Source: Symbiodinium natans (Eukaryota > Sar > Dinophyceae > Suessiales > Symbiodiniaceae). From it: a DNA stretch of 35,000 nt. Positions 9,861-17,644 of this stretch are shown here, in pieces. The notes beneath the pieces are model-generated. The model made no database searches and was not told the DNA's origin. It saw only the letters and a list, made by a program, of their open reading frames with translations. Positions within the stretch are counted from its first letter, which is position 1; every line of letters begins with the position of its first letter. The stretch covers positions 1 through 35,000 of the forward strand of contig CAJNDS010002678.1 of NCBI GenBank assembly GCA_905221605.1, written 5' to 3'. A program made the translations under genes and the position numbers.

Positions 9861-10192
9861 CATTCAGCGCGGTGCTCTCGCATCCTCCCAGATCTGCGAC
9901 CCACATCTCACTTGTTGCGCAACCCCCGGAGGAACCTTAGTTGTCCAGTAACCTGGGGGAATGAAAGGTTAACCCTTGGGATTCTAATAGTAGGGGATTA
10001 GAATACGCCAAAACCCTAAACCCTAAACCCTAAACCCTAAACAAAAAGGTTAAAGGCTGCCTACTCTACTACTCAGGAACATTCCAAGAGGGTGGTGCGC
10101 GAAGACACCGAGACTTCGAGCTCTTCGCCAGGAGCTCGGTCGAGGCTATCTGTACCTGGGTGGGACAGCTTCAGCTACGAATTGCTTAAGAA
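9861..10192 (+). CDS. Unknown protein, two exons around a family F intron
   Basis: Exon 1 9861-9931 and exon 2 from 10077 to about 10192. With 9932-10076 removed the frame is open throughout: FSAVLSHPPRSATHISLVAQ, PPE joined to EHSKRVVREDTETSSSSPG, then GWDSFSYELLKN. The sequence then hits a poly-C run, so the downstream part is missing or begins another intron. The splice uses a GA donor (GGAG|GAAC) and a CTCAG|GAAC acceptor. No domain recognised; the Ser-rich stretch suggests a linker. The clean fit of the element's 4-nt target repeat to both splice sites is the best support. Confidence 0.5.
9932..10076 (+). mobile_element. Family F element used as intron, GAAC target repeat
   Basis: 145 nt. 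GGAG|GAAC-CTTAGTTGTCCAGTAACC ... GCCTACTCTACTACTCAG|GAAC. It holds an internal CCCTAAA tract (10011-10042). Relative to its gene it is inverted compared with the copies at 15602-15692 and 25024-25129, which fits elements that can be spliced in either orientation. Confidence 0.65.
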
Positions 10193-10215
10193 CCCCCCCC
10201 CCCCCCCCCCCCCCC
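10193..10215. repeat. Poly-C run
   Basis: About 23 C, followed by an A-rich stretch. Similar homopolymers at 11380-11404 (C) and 32229-32252 (G). Confidence 0.9.
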
Positions 10216-10695
10216 AAAGAAAAAAAAAGAAAGACAAACAAGGAAGTTCTTCCTTTTAAGGATAATATAGGGATTATTACATTTTTCTCTATTTTTTTGT
10301 TTCTTTTGACAGCTTAACGCGTCGTGCGCTGCACGGCAGACCCGTTTCGAAGGTCTTGGGTTTAACGCTTTGGGGAAGTTTAGGGGGACAAAGGAGTCTA
10401 TGACCCAAAAACACAAACAAGACTCCGAAATTAGGGTTAGGGTTTAGGGTTTAAGGTTTAGAGTCAGTCCTCAAATTGGATGAGGATCCCCCGTCTAATT
10501 TTTGAAATATTCTATAACCGAGGGATATTGGAGTCCTGGGCTGTCACCTCCACAGACACGTGAGGTGTCCTAGGCGCAGGCACCAGCCGAGCAGCATTGC
10601 AACCGAAACTTGGAGGCGTACCGATCAGAGTGCTGACGGACCACAATCCTGAATGCTTTAGGGTCTGCCTAGCTGAACCGAAGAACCTTTCGGGT

Positions 10696-10941
10696 CTATT
10701 GTTTAGGTCCAAGGTTTCGAAGCGGGTTCAATGTGCAGTACCAACGATCAACGCGAAAAAGTGCTTTTGGAGGGACGAGACGCCCGAAAACCTAAACCCT
10801 AAACCCTGAACCCTAAACCCTAAAACTTGCTTTAATTCGTACTCGGGGATCTCTGCCTCGGGCTTTTGCACACGAAACCGCCAATCGCTCAGCTGAACAT
10901 TCGTTTTGAACAGCAACAACATCAGCTGATCATCAGCATGT
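10696..10941 (-). CDS. Unknown protein, two exons joined across a pure telomeric intron
   Basis: Exon 10941-10827 encodes ADDQLMLLLFKTNVQLSDW and EAEIPEYELKQ. Exon 10791-10696 continues VFGRLVPPKALFRVDRWYC, TLNPLRNLGPKQ and a TAG stop. The 35-nt sequence between them is nothing but five telomeric units. Unspliced, the frame would run through repeat-encoded LGFRVQGLGFR, which is typical of chance reading of this repeat. Upstream of the first exon is a (TTC/GAA)n microsatellite, so the 5' part is unclear. A second frame downstream (10695-10512, minus) is also open and might be a further exon. No domain recognised. Confidence 0.5.
10792..10826 (-). other. 35-nt intron made only of TTTAGGG units
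   Basis: In gene sense GTTTTAGGG, TTTAGGG, TTCAGGG, TTTAGGG, TTTAG, then G of the next exon. Donor GT, acceptor TTTAG|G. The exon bases after the acceptor (GTTTTCGGG) nearly repeat the first intron bases (GTTTTAGGG). Length 35 is not a multiple of three, so splicing changes the frame. Confidence 0.5.
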
Positions 10942-10977
10942 CTGTTGTGGGTCCCCTTGCTCTCGATCGCTCTCTCT

Positions 10978-11037
10978 TCTTCTTCTTCTTCTTCTTCTTC
11001 TTCTTCTTCTTCTTCTTCTTCTTCTTCTTCTTCTTCT
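10978..11037. repeat. TTC microsatellite
   Basis: Twenty TTC units, followed by a CT-rich stretch (11085-11110). Confidence 0.97.
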
Positions 11038-11634
11038 ACCGGGCATGGAGGACAGGGCAGAAGTCCCTGAACCTTCGCGCGCTCGCTCTCTCCCTCTCTC
11101 TCTCTCTGCTCCCTTCCCTCCTGCAAGCTTAGCCTGTGAACGGGCCACCGTCCAAAATGGTCCCTCCCTCTGCCTCCCTGCCTTCACACATAGCAAAGCT
11201 TCGATTTAACATGTGCCTCGTGGTCTCATTTCTGTCGTACGGTTGGGAGTTTGTGTTGCGAACTCAGCTTCTAAACCGAACTCGCCCCTCAACGGGTACC
11301 CCTAAACCCTAGGCCATAAACATGCGAGTCTGCTTTGCGAAACCCAAAAACGTAAGCGGAAGCTTCCTGACAAAGGACCCCCCCCCCCCCCCCCCCCCCC
11401 CCCCAACCCCGCAATTATTCCAGAAAGTACGAAAATCCCCTATTAAGGACTGTTAGTAGAACTGCACCATGGTTGGGGCATGATTAAGAATCATCATTTT
11501 TGCTTCGTCTTGGGTTTAAGTCTTCATAAACTAGCAAAATGGTTTTCAGCAATGACCCAGACAAGTGGGAACATCCCAGCCTATAGGCCCGGAACCCCAA
11601 ACGCTAAAGCCTGAACCCTAAACCAACCCCAAAC

Positions 11635-11749
11635 CCTAAACCCTAAACCGCCCTAAACCCTAAACCCTAAACCCTAAACCCTAAACCCTAAACCCTAAAC
11701 CCTAAACCCTAAACCCTAAACCCTAAACCCCAAACCCCAAACCCTAAAC
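11635..11749 (-). repeat. Interstitial telomeric tract (CCCTAAA)n
   Basis: About 16 units. It ends CCCTAAACAG exactly where the candidate exon at 11752 begins. Confidence 0.95.
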
Positions 11750-11751
11750 AG

Positions 11752-12141
11752 ACAGCTCGGAAGCCCAGGATCTGGGTCACCCGCACCAGCCGAAGAAGGT
11801 CCACTTCCAGGAACAGGCTGCCAACTTTGCCTACTTGGAGGTTTAGGGTTTAGGGTTTAGGGTTTAGGGTTTAGGGTTTAGGGTTTAGGGTTTAGGGTTT
11901 AGGGTTTAGGGTTTAGGGTTTAGGGTTTAGGGTTTAGGGCTAGGGTTTCGGGGTACTTATGGACCAATTCTAACTGTACTTAGCACTGTACTTATACCCA
12001 TGTTAGGGCACTTCAGGGGCTTCGAGGTGGATTGTAAGTACAGTTATACTTGGGTTATTAAGTACCATGGACCTCCAAGTAGGCTTACGGGATTGGGGGG
12101 TCTTTGGGAAGCCTAAATTCCCCAAATCAAGGGTTTTCGGG
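11752..12141 (+). CDS. Unknown protein, two exons around a telomere-bearing family A intron
   Basis: Exon 1 11752-11840 reads SSEAQDLGHPHQPKKVHF then QEQAANFAYLE. Exon 2 12083-12141 continues AYGIGGSLGSLNSPNQG. The acceptor before exon 1 is CTAAACAG; the intron is 11841-12082 (GAG|GTTTAGGG donor, CAAGTAG|G acceptor); exon 2 is followed by GTTAGGGTTTAGGG, which would open another telomeric intron. Frames join without a stop. No domain recognised, and the total is only about 49 codons, so this is a fragment of a longer gene. Confidence 0.45.
11841..12082 (+). mobile_element. Family A element with an internal telomeric tract, likely intron
   Basis: Ends are inverted: GCCTACTTGGAGGT on the left flank and ACCTCCAAGTAGGC on the right, with GGTACTTATGG / AGTACCATGG inside. 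The first 105 nt are about 15 TTTAGGG units. Family A copies without such a long tract are at 17136-17274 and 19133-19270, so the telomeric array is an addition inside the element. Confidence 0.65.
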
Positions 12142-12310
12142 GTTAGGGTTTAGGGTTTAGGGTTTGGGGTTGAGGGTTTAGGGAACATCCCAGGAGGTCT
12201 GCTGTGGCGAAGGCGGGACAGTGGATTTGTTTTCTCACGTGTGGCTTGGCGTGGCTCCAAGTTCGGCTTGGGTCGACACCCCAAACTCAAACTCGTTTAT
12301 ATAGAGGCCT

Positions 12311-12469
12311 TCATAACTAGAATAGGGTTGGGGGGGGTAGTACAGTAAAAGGTAAAAGTATAAAGGGACTATAAGGGGGCCGAAACTGATAAATATCGTG
12401 GGCTTAATAACTAGAATAGGGTTTTGAGGGGTGATGAAACCAAAGTAAAAGTTATAAAGGGACCATAAG
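12311..12469. repeat. Two direct copies of a 65-nt sequence
   Basis: 12311-12375 and 12404-12469 share TAACTAGAATAGGGTT, GTAAAAG and TATAAAGGGAC[TC]ATAAG in the same order. Function unknown. Confidence 0.7.
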
Positions 12470-12599
12470 CGAATACGATTAGTGCTTATTCCGACCCCTA
12501 TGTGATATTCCAGGCGTGTCTTGGTGCGGGGCAGGCGAGGGGGGGGGGGGGGGGTGAGGTGGATCGTGAGTTCAACCTCCTTCAACCTCAAGCACGCAA

Positions 12600-13316
12600 C
12601 CCCCAAACCCTGCAAAAAACCCTAGTACCCTAGCAGCCACATACCCGAAAGCCCCGCAGACCCCGATACCAGCCGTGAAAGATCCAAAACGGAAGGGTTT
12701 AGGGTTTAGGGTTCAGGGTTTAGTGTTTATAGAAATTGTATCGGGTTTGGGTCCCAAATAAGTTTTGAGCGAAACGTTTTGGGCGAAAGTTTCTTTTTTC
12801 GATATTGGATTTGGGCGGCAGGGAGGGGGTGGTTGAGAACCTAAAGTAATTTGTTTTGGCCTTCCGGCCTTGGCTGGCCTCCTGGGATTCTTTGCGTGGA
12901 AGGCCCCAGAGGTTTAAGTAAATTGAGTATTTGGCCTCCTAGGCGCTGTGGGTGAATGTGTTTGAGCTCTGCTTGTCAGTTGTTTAGACAACCTGGGAAA
13001 ATTCCGAATGATACCACATACAATTTCTATTTCTTTGTCTTGAGGGTTTAGGGTTTAGGGTTTAGAGTTTAGGGTTTAGGGTTCACGTAAGAATACGGGT
13101 ATTACTTGGCGCTGAACTCAAGACCCTATAAAGCCTGAAACCCCCAAAGCCCGAAACCCTCCACTCTCACTCGCACTCTGTGTCCTGCCAGGCGAGACCA
13201 CCTTTCATTTTCACCCCTCGTGGGCGCACTTGTGCTAAACTGATCCTACATCCCCGACCCCGCAAAAACAAAACCATATTTTACTTCGAACATCCGCACC
13301 CTCTCTTGGTAGAGAT
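12600..13316. other. No gene seen
   Basis: Ordinary sequence with TTTAGGG/TTCAGGG runs at 12695-12730 and 13045-13085. No coding signal I trust. Confidence 0.45.
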
Positions 13317-13530
13317 ACTCTGGGGTTGGGCACGAGACTCTGGGGTTGGGCACTCCAGGGAACTCCGGTGACACTCTGGGGTTGGGCACTCCAGGAAAAC
13401 TCTGGAGTTGGGCACTCCGGGCACACTCTGGGTTGGGCACTCTAGGGAGACTCTGGGGTTGGGCACTCCAGGGATTGGACACCCCAGGCATATCTAGAGT
13501 TGGGCACTCCAGGGACACTTTGGGGTTGAG
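13317..13530. repeat. Minisatellite, about 25-nt unit
   Basis: Roughly eight to nine imperfect copies of ACTCTGGGGTTGGGCACTCC (plus AGGGA spacer). Units vary in length from about 19 to 33. In one minus-strand frame it reads as repeats of ECPTPE-type peptides, but no conserved flanking exon supports translation. Confidence 0.85.
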
Positions 13531-13660
13531 GTATGAGCGAGGAGTAGACTGGTCGAGGAGAAGAGTTCCGGGAGAGGAGAAGAGTTCCGGGCGAGTTTAA
13601 AATCTAACAACCCCACACCGTGGGGAACAAAAAGAAAACCTGAATCTGAGCCCTACTGGC

Positions 13661-13850
13661 CCTAACCCTAAACCCTAAACCCTAAACCCTAAACCCTAAA
13701 CACCTCCGCAACCAGGGCCCAAGCCTTCCGCCCAACAGGCGCAACCCAGGCCGAAGATGTCTCGACCCACCCAAACCTCGGATGTTTCAGAAGTTTAGGG
13801 TTTAGGGTTTAGGGTTTAGGGTTTAGGGTTTAGGGTTTAGGGTTTAGGGT
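13661..13850. repeat. Divergent telomeric pair around an exon-like island
   Basis: CCCTAAA units (13661-13702), a 90-nt GC-rich non-repetitive island (13704-13793), then TTTAGGG units (13793-13850). The island is open in a plus frame (ATRAQAFRPTGATQAEDV) and a minus frame (LKHPRFGWVETSSAWVAP), so its strand cannot be chosen. Confidence 0.6.
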
Positions 13851-13983
13851 TACCCAACCCTGGGTTTTCAAGGGGTGTTTTGTTCTTTTGGTTTAGGGTT
13901 TAGACGTCTTAAGGGAGGGGGTTCAAGGAAAAGCCCCTTAGGGAGTAACACCCCTCCCCTAAGAACTCCATGGTTTCAGGGTA

Positions 13984-14182
13984 TACTTGGACGTTCATGG
14001 TACTTATAACCCAACTATTACTGTGCTTCTAACCCACTTGTAAGCTCTTTAAGTGGCCTACTGTTATAATTCGGATTCAAGTATCCTAAACCCTAAACCC
14101 CAAACCCCAAACCCTAAACCCTAAACCCTAAACCCTAAACTCTTTCTCTTAGGGTTATCAGGTACCATGAGCTTCCAAGTAG
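13984..14182. mobile_element. Family A element with an internal telomeric tract
   Basis: Left end TACTTGGACGTTCATGGTAC, right end GGTACCATGAGCTTCCAAGT. A CCCTAAA tract (14085-14140) lies inside. The right end gives the acceptor AAGTAG|G used for the exon at 14183. Confidence 0.65.
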
Positions 14183-14980
14183 GGGTTCAGATAGTGACTC
14201 TCGAGCTTGCAGGCCAGGATCGGAACAACGTGAGCATGAACTCCGAGCAGCAACAAAAAATCGGCGCAGTTTGCTAACACCTAAACCCTAAACCCTAAAC
14301 CCTAAACCCTAAACCCTAAACCCTAAACCCTAAACCCTAAACCCGAAACTCCACGCCGGCATCTCGACTGAGCGCTTTCTGTCACAACTGGGAACCTCGG
14401 GGTGAAACTGAAGATAGCGCACGGCTCAAGGTGGTCAAACTGTGCTTCGTCTCTTGCCTCTGCCGCACTGCATTCCGAACCCTGCCCTGCACCCTACAAA
14501 CCCTGCAAACCCTACAAACCCTACACCCTAAACACTAAGCCCTGAACCCTAAACCCTACCCTAAACCCTAAGCCCTATGTCATTGAATCTCATTCATCTC
14601 AGGCAAGGCGGACTTGAAATTCGCTGCTGCTGGTCCACACGGACATATGCAGTTCGTGAGACGCAAGCCGCCCCCCCGCGGATCGAGGAAGTCATACTCG
14701 GACCCCTAAGCACGTACCCCTAAGAGGGATACTCCGAGTATGTCCCTTCTGTTCAATGAGAGGATCTTAAACCCAAGGGTGCATCCTTACTTAGGGGTAG
14801 CCCTAAACCCTAAACCCTAAACCTTAAACCCTAAACCCTAAACCTTAAACCCTAAGTCTCACGAACTGGCAGGTCAAGTCCTGTGCTGAGCTGCGGCTCC
14901 TCAAGCAGTCCGACCGGCAAGGGAAGCGAGCCTGGTCTCGGGCCGCGGCTGCTCGCGTCCTTCCTAGGATGGACCCTTAA
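14183..14980 (+). CDS. Unknown protein, 3' exons of a plus-strand gene
   Basis: Best-supported exons: 14603-14657 and 14857-14980, the latter ending in TAA. Joined, they read KADLKFAAAGPHGHMQFV then LTNWQVKSCAELRLLKQSD, RQGKRAWSRAAAARVLP and MDP-stop, with phases matching across a 199-nt intron (GA donor, AAG|T acceptor). Two further islands upstream look coding on the same strand: 14183-14268 (IVTLELAGQDRNNVSMNSEQ) and about 14355-14405 (HAGISTERFLSQLGTSG), but I did not fix all their junctions. The gene ends 33 nt from the stop of the KH gene on the other strand. No domain recognised. Confidence 0.5.
14279..14344 (-). repeat. Interstitial telomeric tract (CCCTAAA)n
   Basis: Nine units between two exon-like islands of the plus-strand gene. 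Confidence 0.95.
14650..14868. repeat. 13-nt inverted repeat spanning both splice sites of an intron
   Basis: CAGTTCGTGAGAC (14650-14662) and its perfect complement GTCTCACGAACTG (14856-14868) lie exactly over the donor (TTCGT|GAGAC) and acceptor (AAG|TCTCACG) of the inferred intron. Pairing would bring the two exon ends together. Confidence 0.7.
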
Positions 14981-15013
14981 AGCAATTTAGGGTTTAGGGT
15001 TTAGGGTTTAGGG
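14981..15013. other. 33-nt intergenic spacer made of TTTAGGG
   Basis: Between the stop codon of the plus-strand gene (14978-14980) and that of the minus-strand KH gene (15016-15014) there is only AGCAA followed by four telomeric units. Any 3' UTRs must overlap the opposite gene. Confidence 0.5.
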
Positions 15014-16471
15014 CTATTCCTGAATATGATCCTCTTAAAACCCAAAAAGGGAAAATACAAAAAATGTCCCCACAAGGGCCTACCGAGCTTCCTTTGGGGG
15101 CAGCTGCGCAACGCATCCTCCAAAGCCGCCAGGACCGTCTCATGCGTCTTCACCTTGAGGATCTTGCCTTGGTAGCCCAGTAACCAGAATATGGGTTATG
15201 GGTTATGGGTTTAGGGTTTAGGGTTTAGGGTTTAGGGTTTAGGGTGTAGGGTTCAACCCCTTTTCTTGGTTGGTGAGTTTAGAAGGGAACCAGAACCAAC
15301 CAAAAAAAGGGAAAGGGTACCACTGGGCTACCAAGCTGCCGATACCACCCAGCAGCTTGTGTCGGACCAATATCCTTACTTCTCCAATAACTTAAGGGGA
15401 AAGAAAGGTGAAACTTTAATATTCCTACTAAATAGAGAAACCCCCAAAAAAGGTTAAACCGTAAGATTCCTACTAAATAAGGAAACCCAAAAAGCTTAAA
15501 GTTCAACTAAAAGCGAAGTAAGCAGCTCTCTCGGGGCTGCCTTGATCAGGTGTTCCACGATGCATCGTTTCGGCAGGAACTGTGCCTCCTCCATCGACAT
15601 CCTTAGTTTAGGGTTTAGGGTTTAGGGGGGTTTTATAGGGATTAGGATACCCCCAAAAAGGTTAAAGGTTGCCTACTCTACGACTAAGCATCAGCCTCGC
15701 ATAGGGGTCAGCTGGGCCCGGCTTGCCACAATCCCAGCAACCGAGAGGAAGCTTCACGTCATACGTGAAGCCCATGTGCTCATGTATGTGTGGATCCTCT
15801 TGTATGCTGTCTAAAACAGCCATGACCCCTCGCACCGCGCTGAAATCTGAGTCCGCGAGCACGACCACCACTCGCTCCTGGATGCCTTTATTCCGAGGAC
15901 TGATCCCGACGTGGCAACCTGTGGTATTGTGAATCTCACGTGTTCTGCTCCCACCCTCACCGATGATTCTGCCCACAGAGGAGTTCGGAACGGCCAGCTT
16001 GAAGACAAAATTACTGCCAGGTGCGACGTGCCCAGGTGCGCGGCATATCCGCCACATCAGCCGGACGATGGCATCCACCCCGCGAATGAAAGCTCCCCTG
16101 GTGTCGGAGTGCATGGACAGCATGCGGTCCGGCGTTCCTGGAAACAAGACATCGGTGCTTGACATGCTCATGCTCATCCCACTCGAAACCTTGATCTCGG
16201 CGAGGTGCCTTCCCTTCTTCCCAATCATTGCCCCTGCGTGGTAGGCCGGAACAAGGACCTTGCCGTAGAAGCCATTCCCGGTCGGAGACAGCCGCTTCGG
16301 ATGACTCTCTGGCACCGCAGCCCCGAAGCTGAGTAAGTCGTGTGTGCTGATGACCACGACATCAACTGGCAGGGCATCATCCCCAGATTGGGAGTCGCTC
16401 GGGTCGTCAAAGTCGCTGTCTGAGTCCGTGAGGTGGATGCTGCGGGGCTCAACATCAACATGAAACGGCAT
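15014..16471 (-). CDS. Two-KH-domain RNA-binding protein, five exons
   Basis: Exons 16471-15693, 15601-15524, 15374-15340, 15167-15084 and 15033-15014 sum to 996 nt, a continuous 331-residue frame ending in TAG. KH domains bind single-stranded RNA or DNA, as in poly(C)-binding and Nova-type proteins. KH1 covers about residues 70-143 with the GxxG loop as GKKG (84-87, in AGAMIGKKGRHLAEI). KH2 covers about 155-225 with GEGG (171-174, in VGRIIGEGGSRTREI). The N-terminus is acidic and Ser/Asp-rich (DSDSDFDDPSD). The C-terminal tail, assembled from small exons, is helical and charged (EEAQFLPKRCIVEHLIKAA, then KLLGGIGKILKVK, ending PQRKLEDHIQE). I chose the ATG at 16471; the open frame reaches further upstream, so a longer start or an earlier exon is possible. 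All four introns are dispersed repeats. Likely post-transcriptional control, which dominates in dinoflagellates; the target is unknown. Confidence 0.85.
15034..15083 (-). mobile_element. KH gene intron 4, family D element (50 nt)
   Basis: CTCG|GTAGGCCCTTG ... GGGTTTTAAG|AGGATC. Matches 6537-6580 and 22291-22348. GT donor, AAG|A acceptor; the acceptor two bases later is an alternative but removes the early stop. Confidence 0.65.
15168..15339 (-). mobile_element. KH gene intron 3, family E element
   Basis: 172 nt: ATCG|GCAG-CTTGGTAGCCCAGTGGTACC ... GGTTACTGGGCTACCAAG|GCAA. GC donor; target repeat GCAG/GCAA with one mismatch. A block of CCCTAAA units lies inside. Confidence 0.8.
15375..15523 (-). 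mobile_element. KH gene intron 2, family B element
   Basis: 149 nt: GAGCT|G-CTTACTTCGC ... GGAGAAGTAAG|GATATTGG. GC donor, AAG|G acceptor. Inverted ends CTTACTTC/GAAGTAAG. No clear 4-nt target repeat beyond the G. It carries two copies of the internal motif CCTACTAAATA. Confidence 0.75.
15602..15692 (-). mobile_element. KH gene intron 1, family F / telomeric hybrid, GATG target repeat
   Basis: 91 nt: GAGGCT|GATG-CTTAGTCGTAGAGTAGGC ... CCCTAAACTAAG|GATGTCG. The 5' half matches family F, but the 3' half is replaced by three CCCTAAA units that still end in the family-like CTAAG. GA donor. Confidence 0.75.
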
Positions 16472-16953
16472 TGCGGGCAGGATCACGGGGGTTAGGGCCC
16501 TGGTTCGAGGTGTTTTGGGTGTCTCGAAGGTGTGCACCGTCGGGAAACTTAAGGCTGAAAGACACCCGTAGCTGCAAGCTACCACCCTAACCCGGAGATG
16601 TAGACCATGCTTAGAGCTACATGAACCTACCGATACCCATGGACCTTCAATTTAGGGCTGCCTTGTGCAGCCCAGGCCTACCAGGATGCCAGTCACTTGA
16701 ACCACGAACACAGCAATCACCAAAAGGTTGCAAGTTCCGCACGAATTTGGCTTTTGGCACTTCCTGCACCTCGGAAAAAAAGTGAGGGAGCCTATCACTA
16801 GAAAAAGGAAAAGGTTGCCCCCAAAGTAGTCTGGGTAATGCTAGTGCGTCCGACACCAACACCATGAGGCCCCCCGGATATACGGCTGCGAGCGGCTGCG
16901 AGCGAGAAGTGTGCCACCAAGAGCCCTTCTAGCTCTACAGAAGCAGAGCAGGA
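16472..16953. other. Upstream region of the KH gene; no gene recognised
   Basis: Holds the 5' flank of the KH gene. Minus-strand frames such as KFVRNLQPFGDCCVRG (around 16690-16740) are open but unsupported. No spliced-leader-like or promoter motif that I can identify. Confidence 0.4.
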
Positions 16954-17139
16954 ATGAAGAAGCAGGAGGGAGGCGCAGGGCGCATGAAACTGAAATGGTG
17001 GCACTTGTTTGTGGGTTGGATTGTGGTGGGAATATACGGGGCAATTGCTCTTGGTAAGGGTGACTTGCATTTTCTCAGAATCTACTCAAAGAAGTGCATT
17101 CGACGCTTCCCTACAAATGCCAGCAAGATGGAAGACTAA
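16954..17139 (+). CDS. Possible small membrane protein
   Basis: A 61-codon frame with a Lys-rich start (MKKQEGGAGRMKLKWW), one hydrophobic helix (HLFVGWIVVGIYGAIALG) and a basic tail (IYSKKCIRRFP), ending at a TAAG that is also the first bases of a family A element. It could be one exon whose frame is cut by the element. No family recognised. Confidence 0.25.
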   Translation: MKKQEGGAGRMKLKWWHLFVGWIVVGIYGAIALGKGDLHFLRIYSKKCIRRFPTNASKMED

Positions 17140-17274
17140 GTCCAAGGTACTTGTAACCGAATTATAACTGTACTTACAACGCACTTATAAGCCCTTTAAG
17201 TCCCTTAATCTGGTTAAGATTGGGTTATAAGTACAGTTATAATCGGGTCATGAAGTACCATGAACCTCCAAGTA
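17136..17274. mobile_element. Family A element
   Basis: CTAAGTCCAAGGTACTTG ... AAGTACCATGAACCTCCAAG, with the inner arms ATTATAACTGTACTTA / TAAGTACAGTTATAAT pairing well. No telomeric tract inside, so it shows the basic form of the family. Confidence 0.75.
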
Positions 17275-17526
17275 ACTCCAAACAGGGTCGGGCTTCACAC
17301 TGCTGCCCGAAGCCCGGAAAGCCCCTAAGCGCCGCCCGAGGCACGGTATCATTCAAGCCATCTGCAACATTGGAGGCCTCCTCCTGTCTCTGTCAGGGTT
17401 TAGGGTTTAGGGTTTAAGGTTTAGTGTTTGGGCTCAGAGGTTACAGATATCCCCTTTGTACCCAAAAGAAGACCCTTTTTGAACCTGGAAGCTGCTTCAT
17501 ACCCTAAAAACCCCAAACCCTAAACC

Positions 17527-17641
17527 CTTGCTTCTCCAATAACCAAGGAATTACAAAGAGGGCTTCGGCTTTAGGGACTATATTCTGCCTACCAAACAAG
17601 GAAACCCAAAAAGTTTAACGTTCAACTGTTGGCTAAGTAAG
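17527..17641. mobile_element. Family B element
   Basis: CTTGCTTCTCCAATAACCAA ... AAACCCAAAAAGTTTAACGT then GGCTAAGTAAG. Same interior as the KH gene intron 2. Confidence 0.65.
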
Positions 17642-17644
17642 TTA

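Noticed and set aside
10699-10826. Readings containing LGFRV, GFRVQGL or similar as protein
   Set aside because: These peptides are the direct translation of TTTAGGG units and end many chance frames in the window (for example near 6200, 9210, 17410, 18000, 19685). They mark repeat read-through, not conserved protein.
10978-11126. Poly-Glu / poly-Phe / poly-Arg frames
   Set aside because: Produced by the TTC microsatellite in all three frames; no flanking coding support for the repeat part.
13317-13530. Possible CRISPR array
   Set aside because: Repeat units vary in sequence and spacing, spacers are only a few bases, and the setting is eukaryotic.
16472-16585. GTG start for the KH protein at 16585
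   Set aside because: The frame is open there, but GTG is not a likely eukaryotic start; the first ATG is at 16471.
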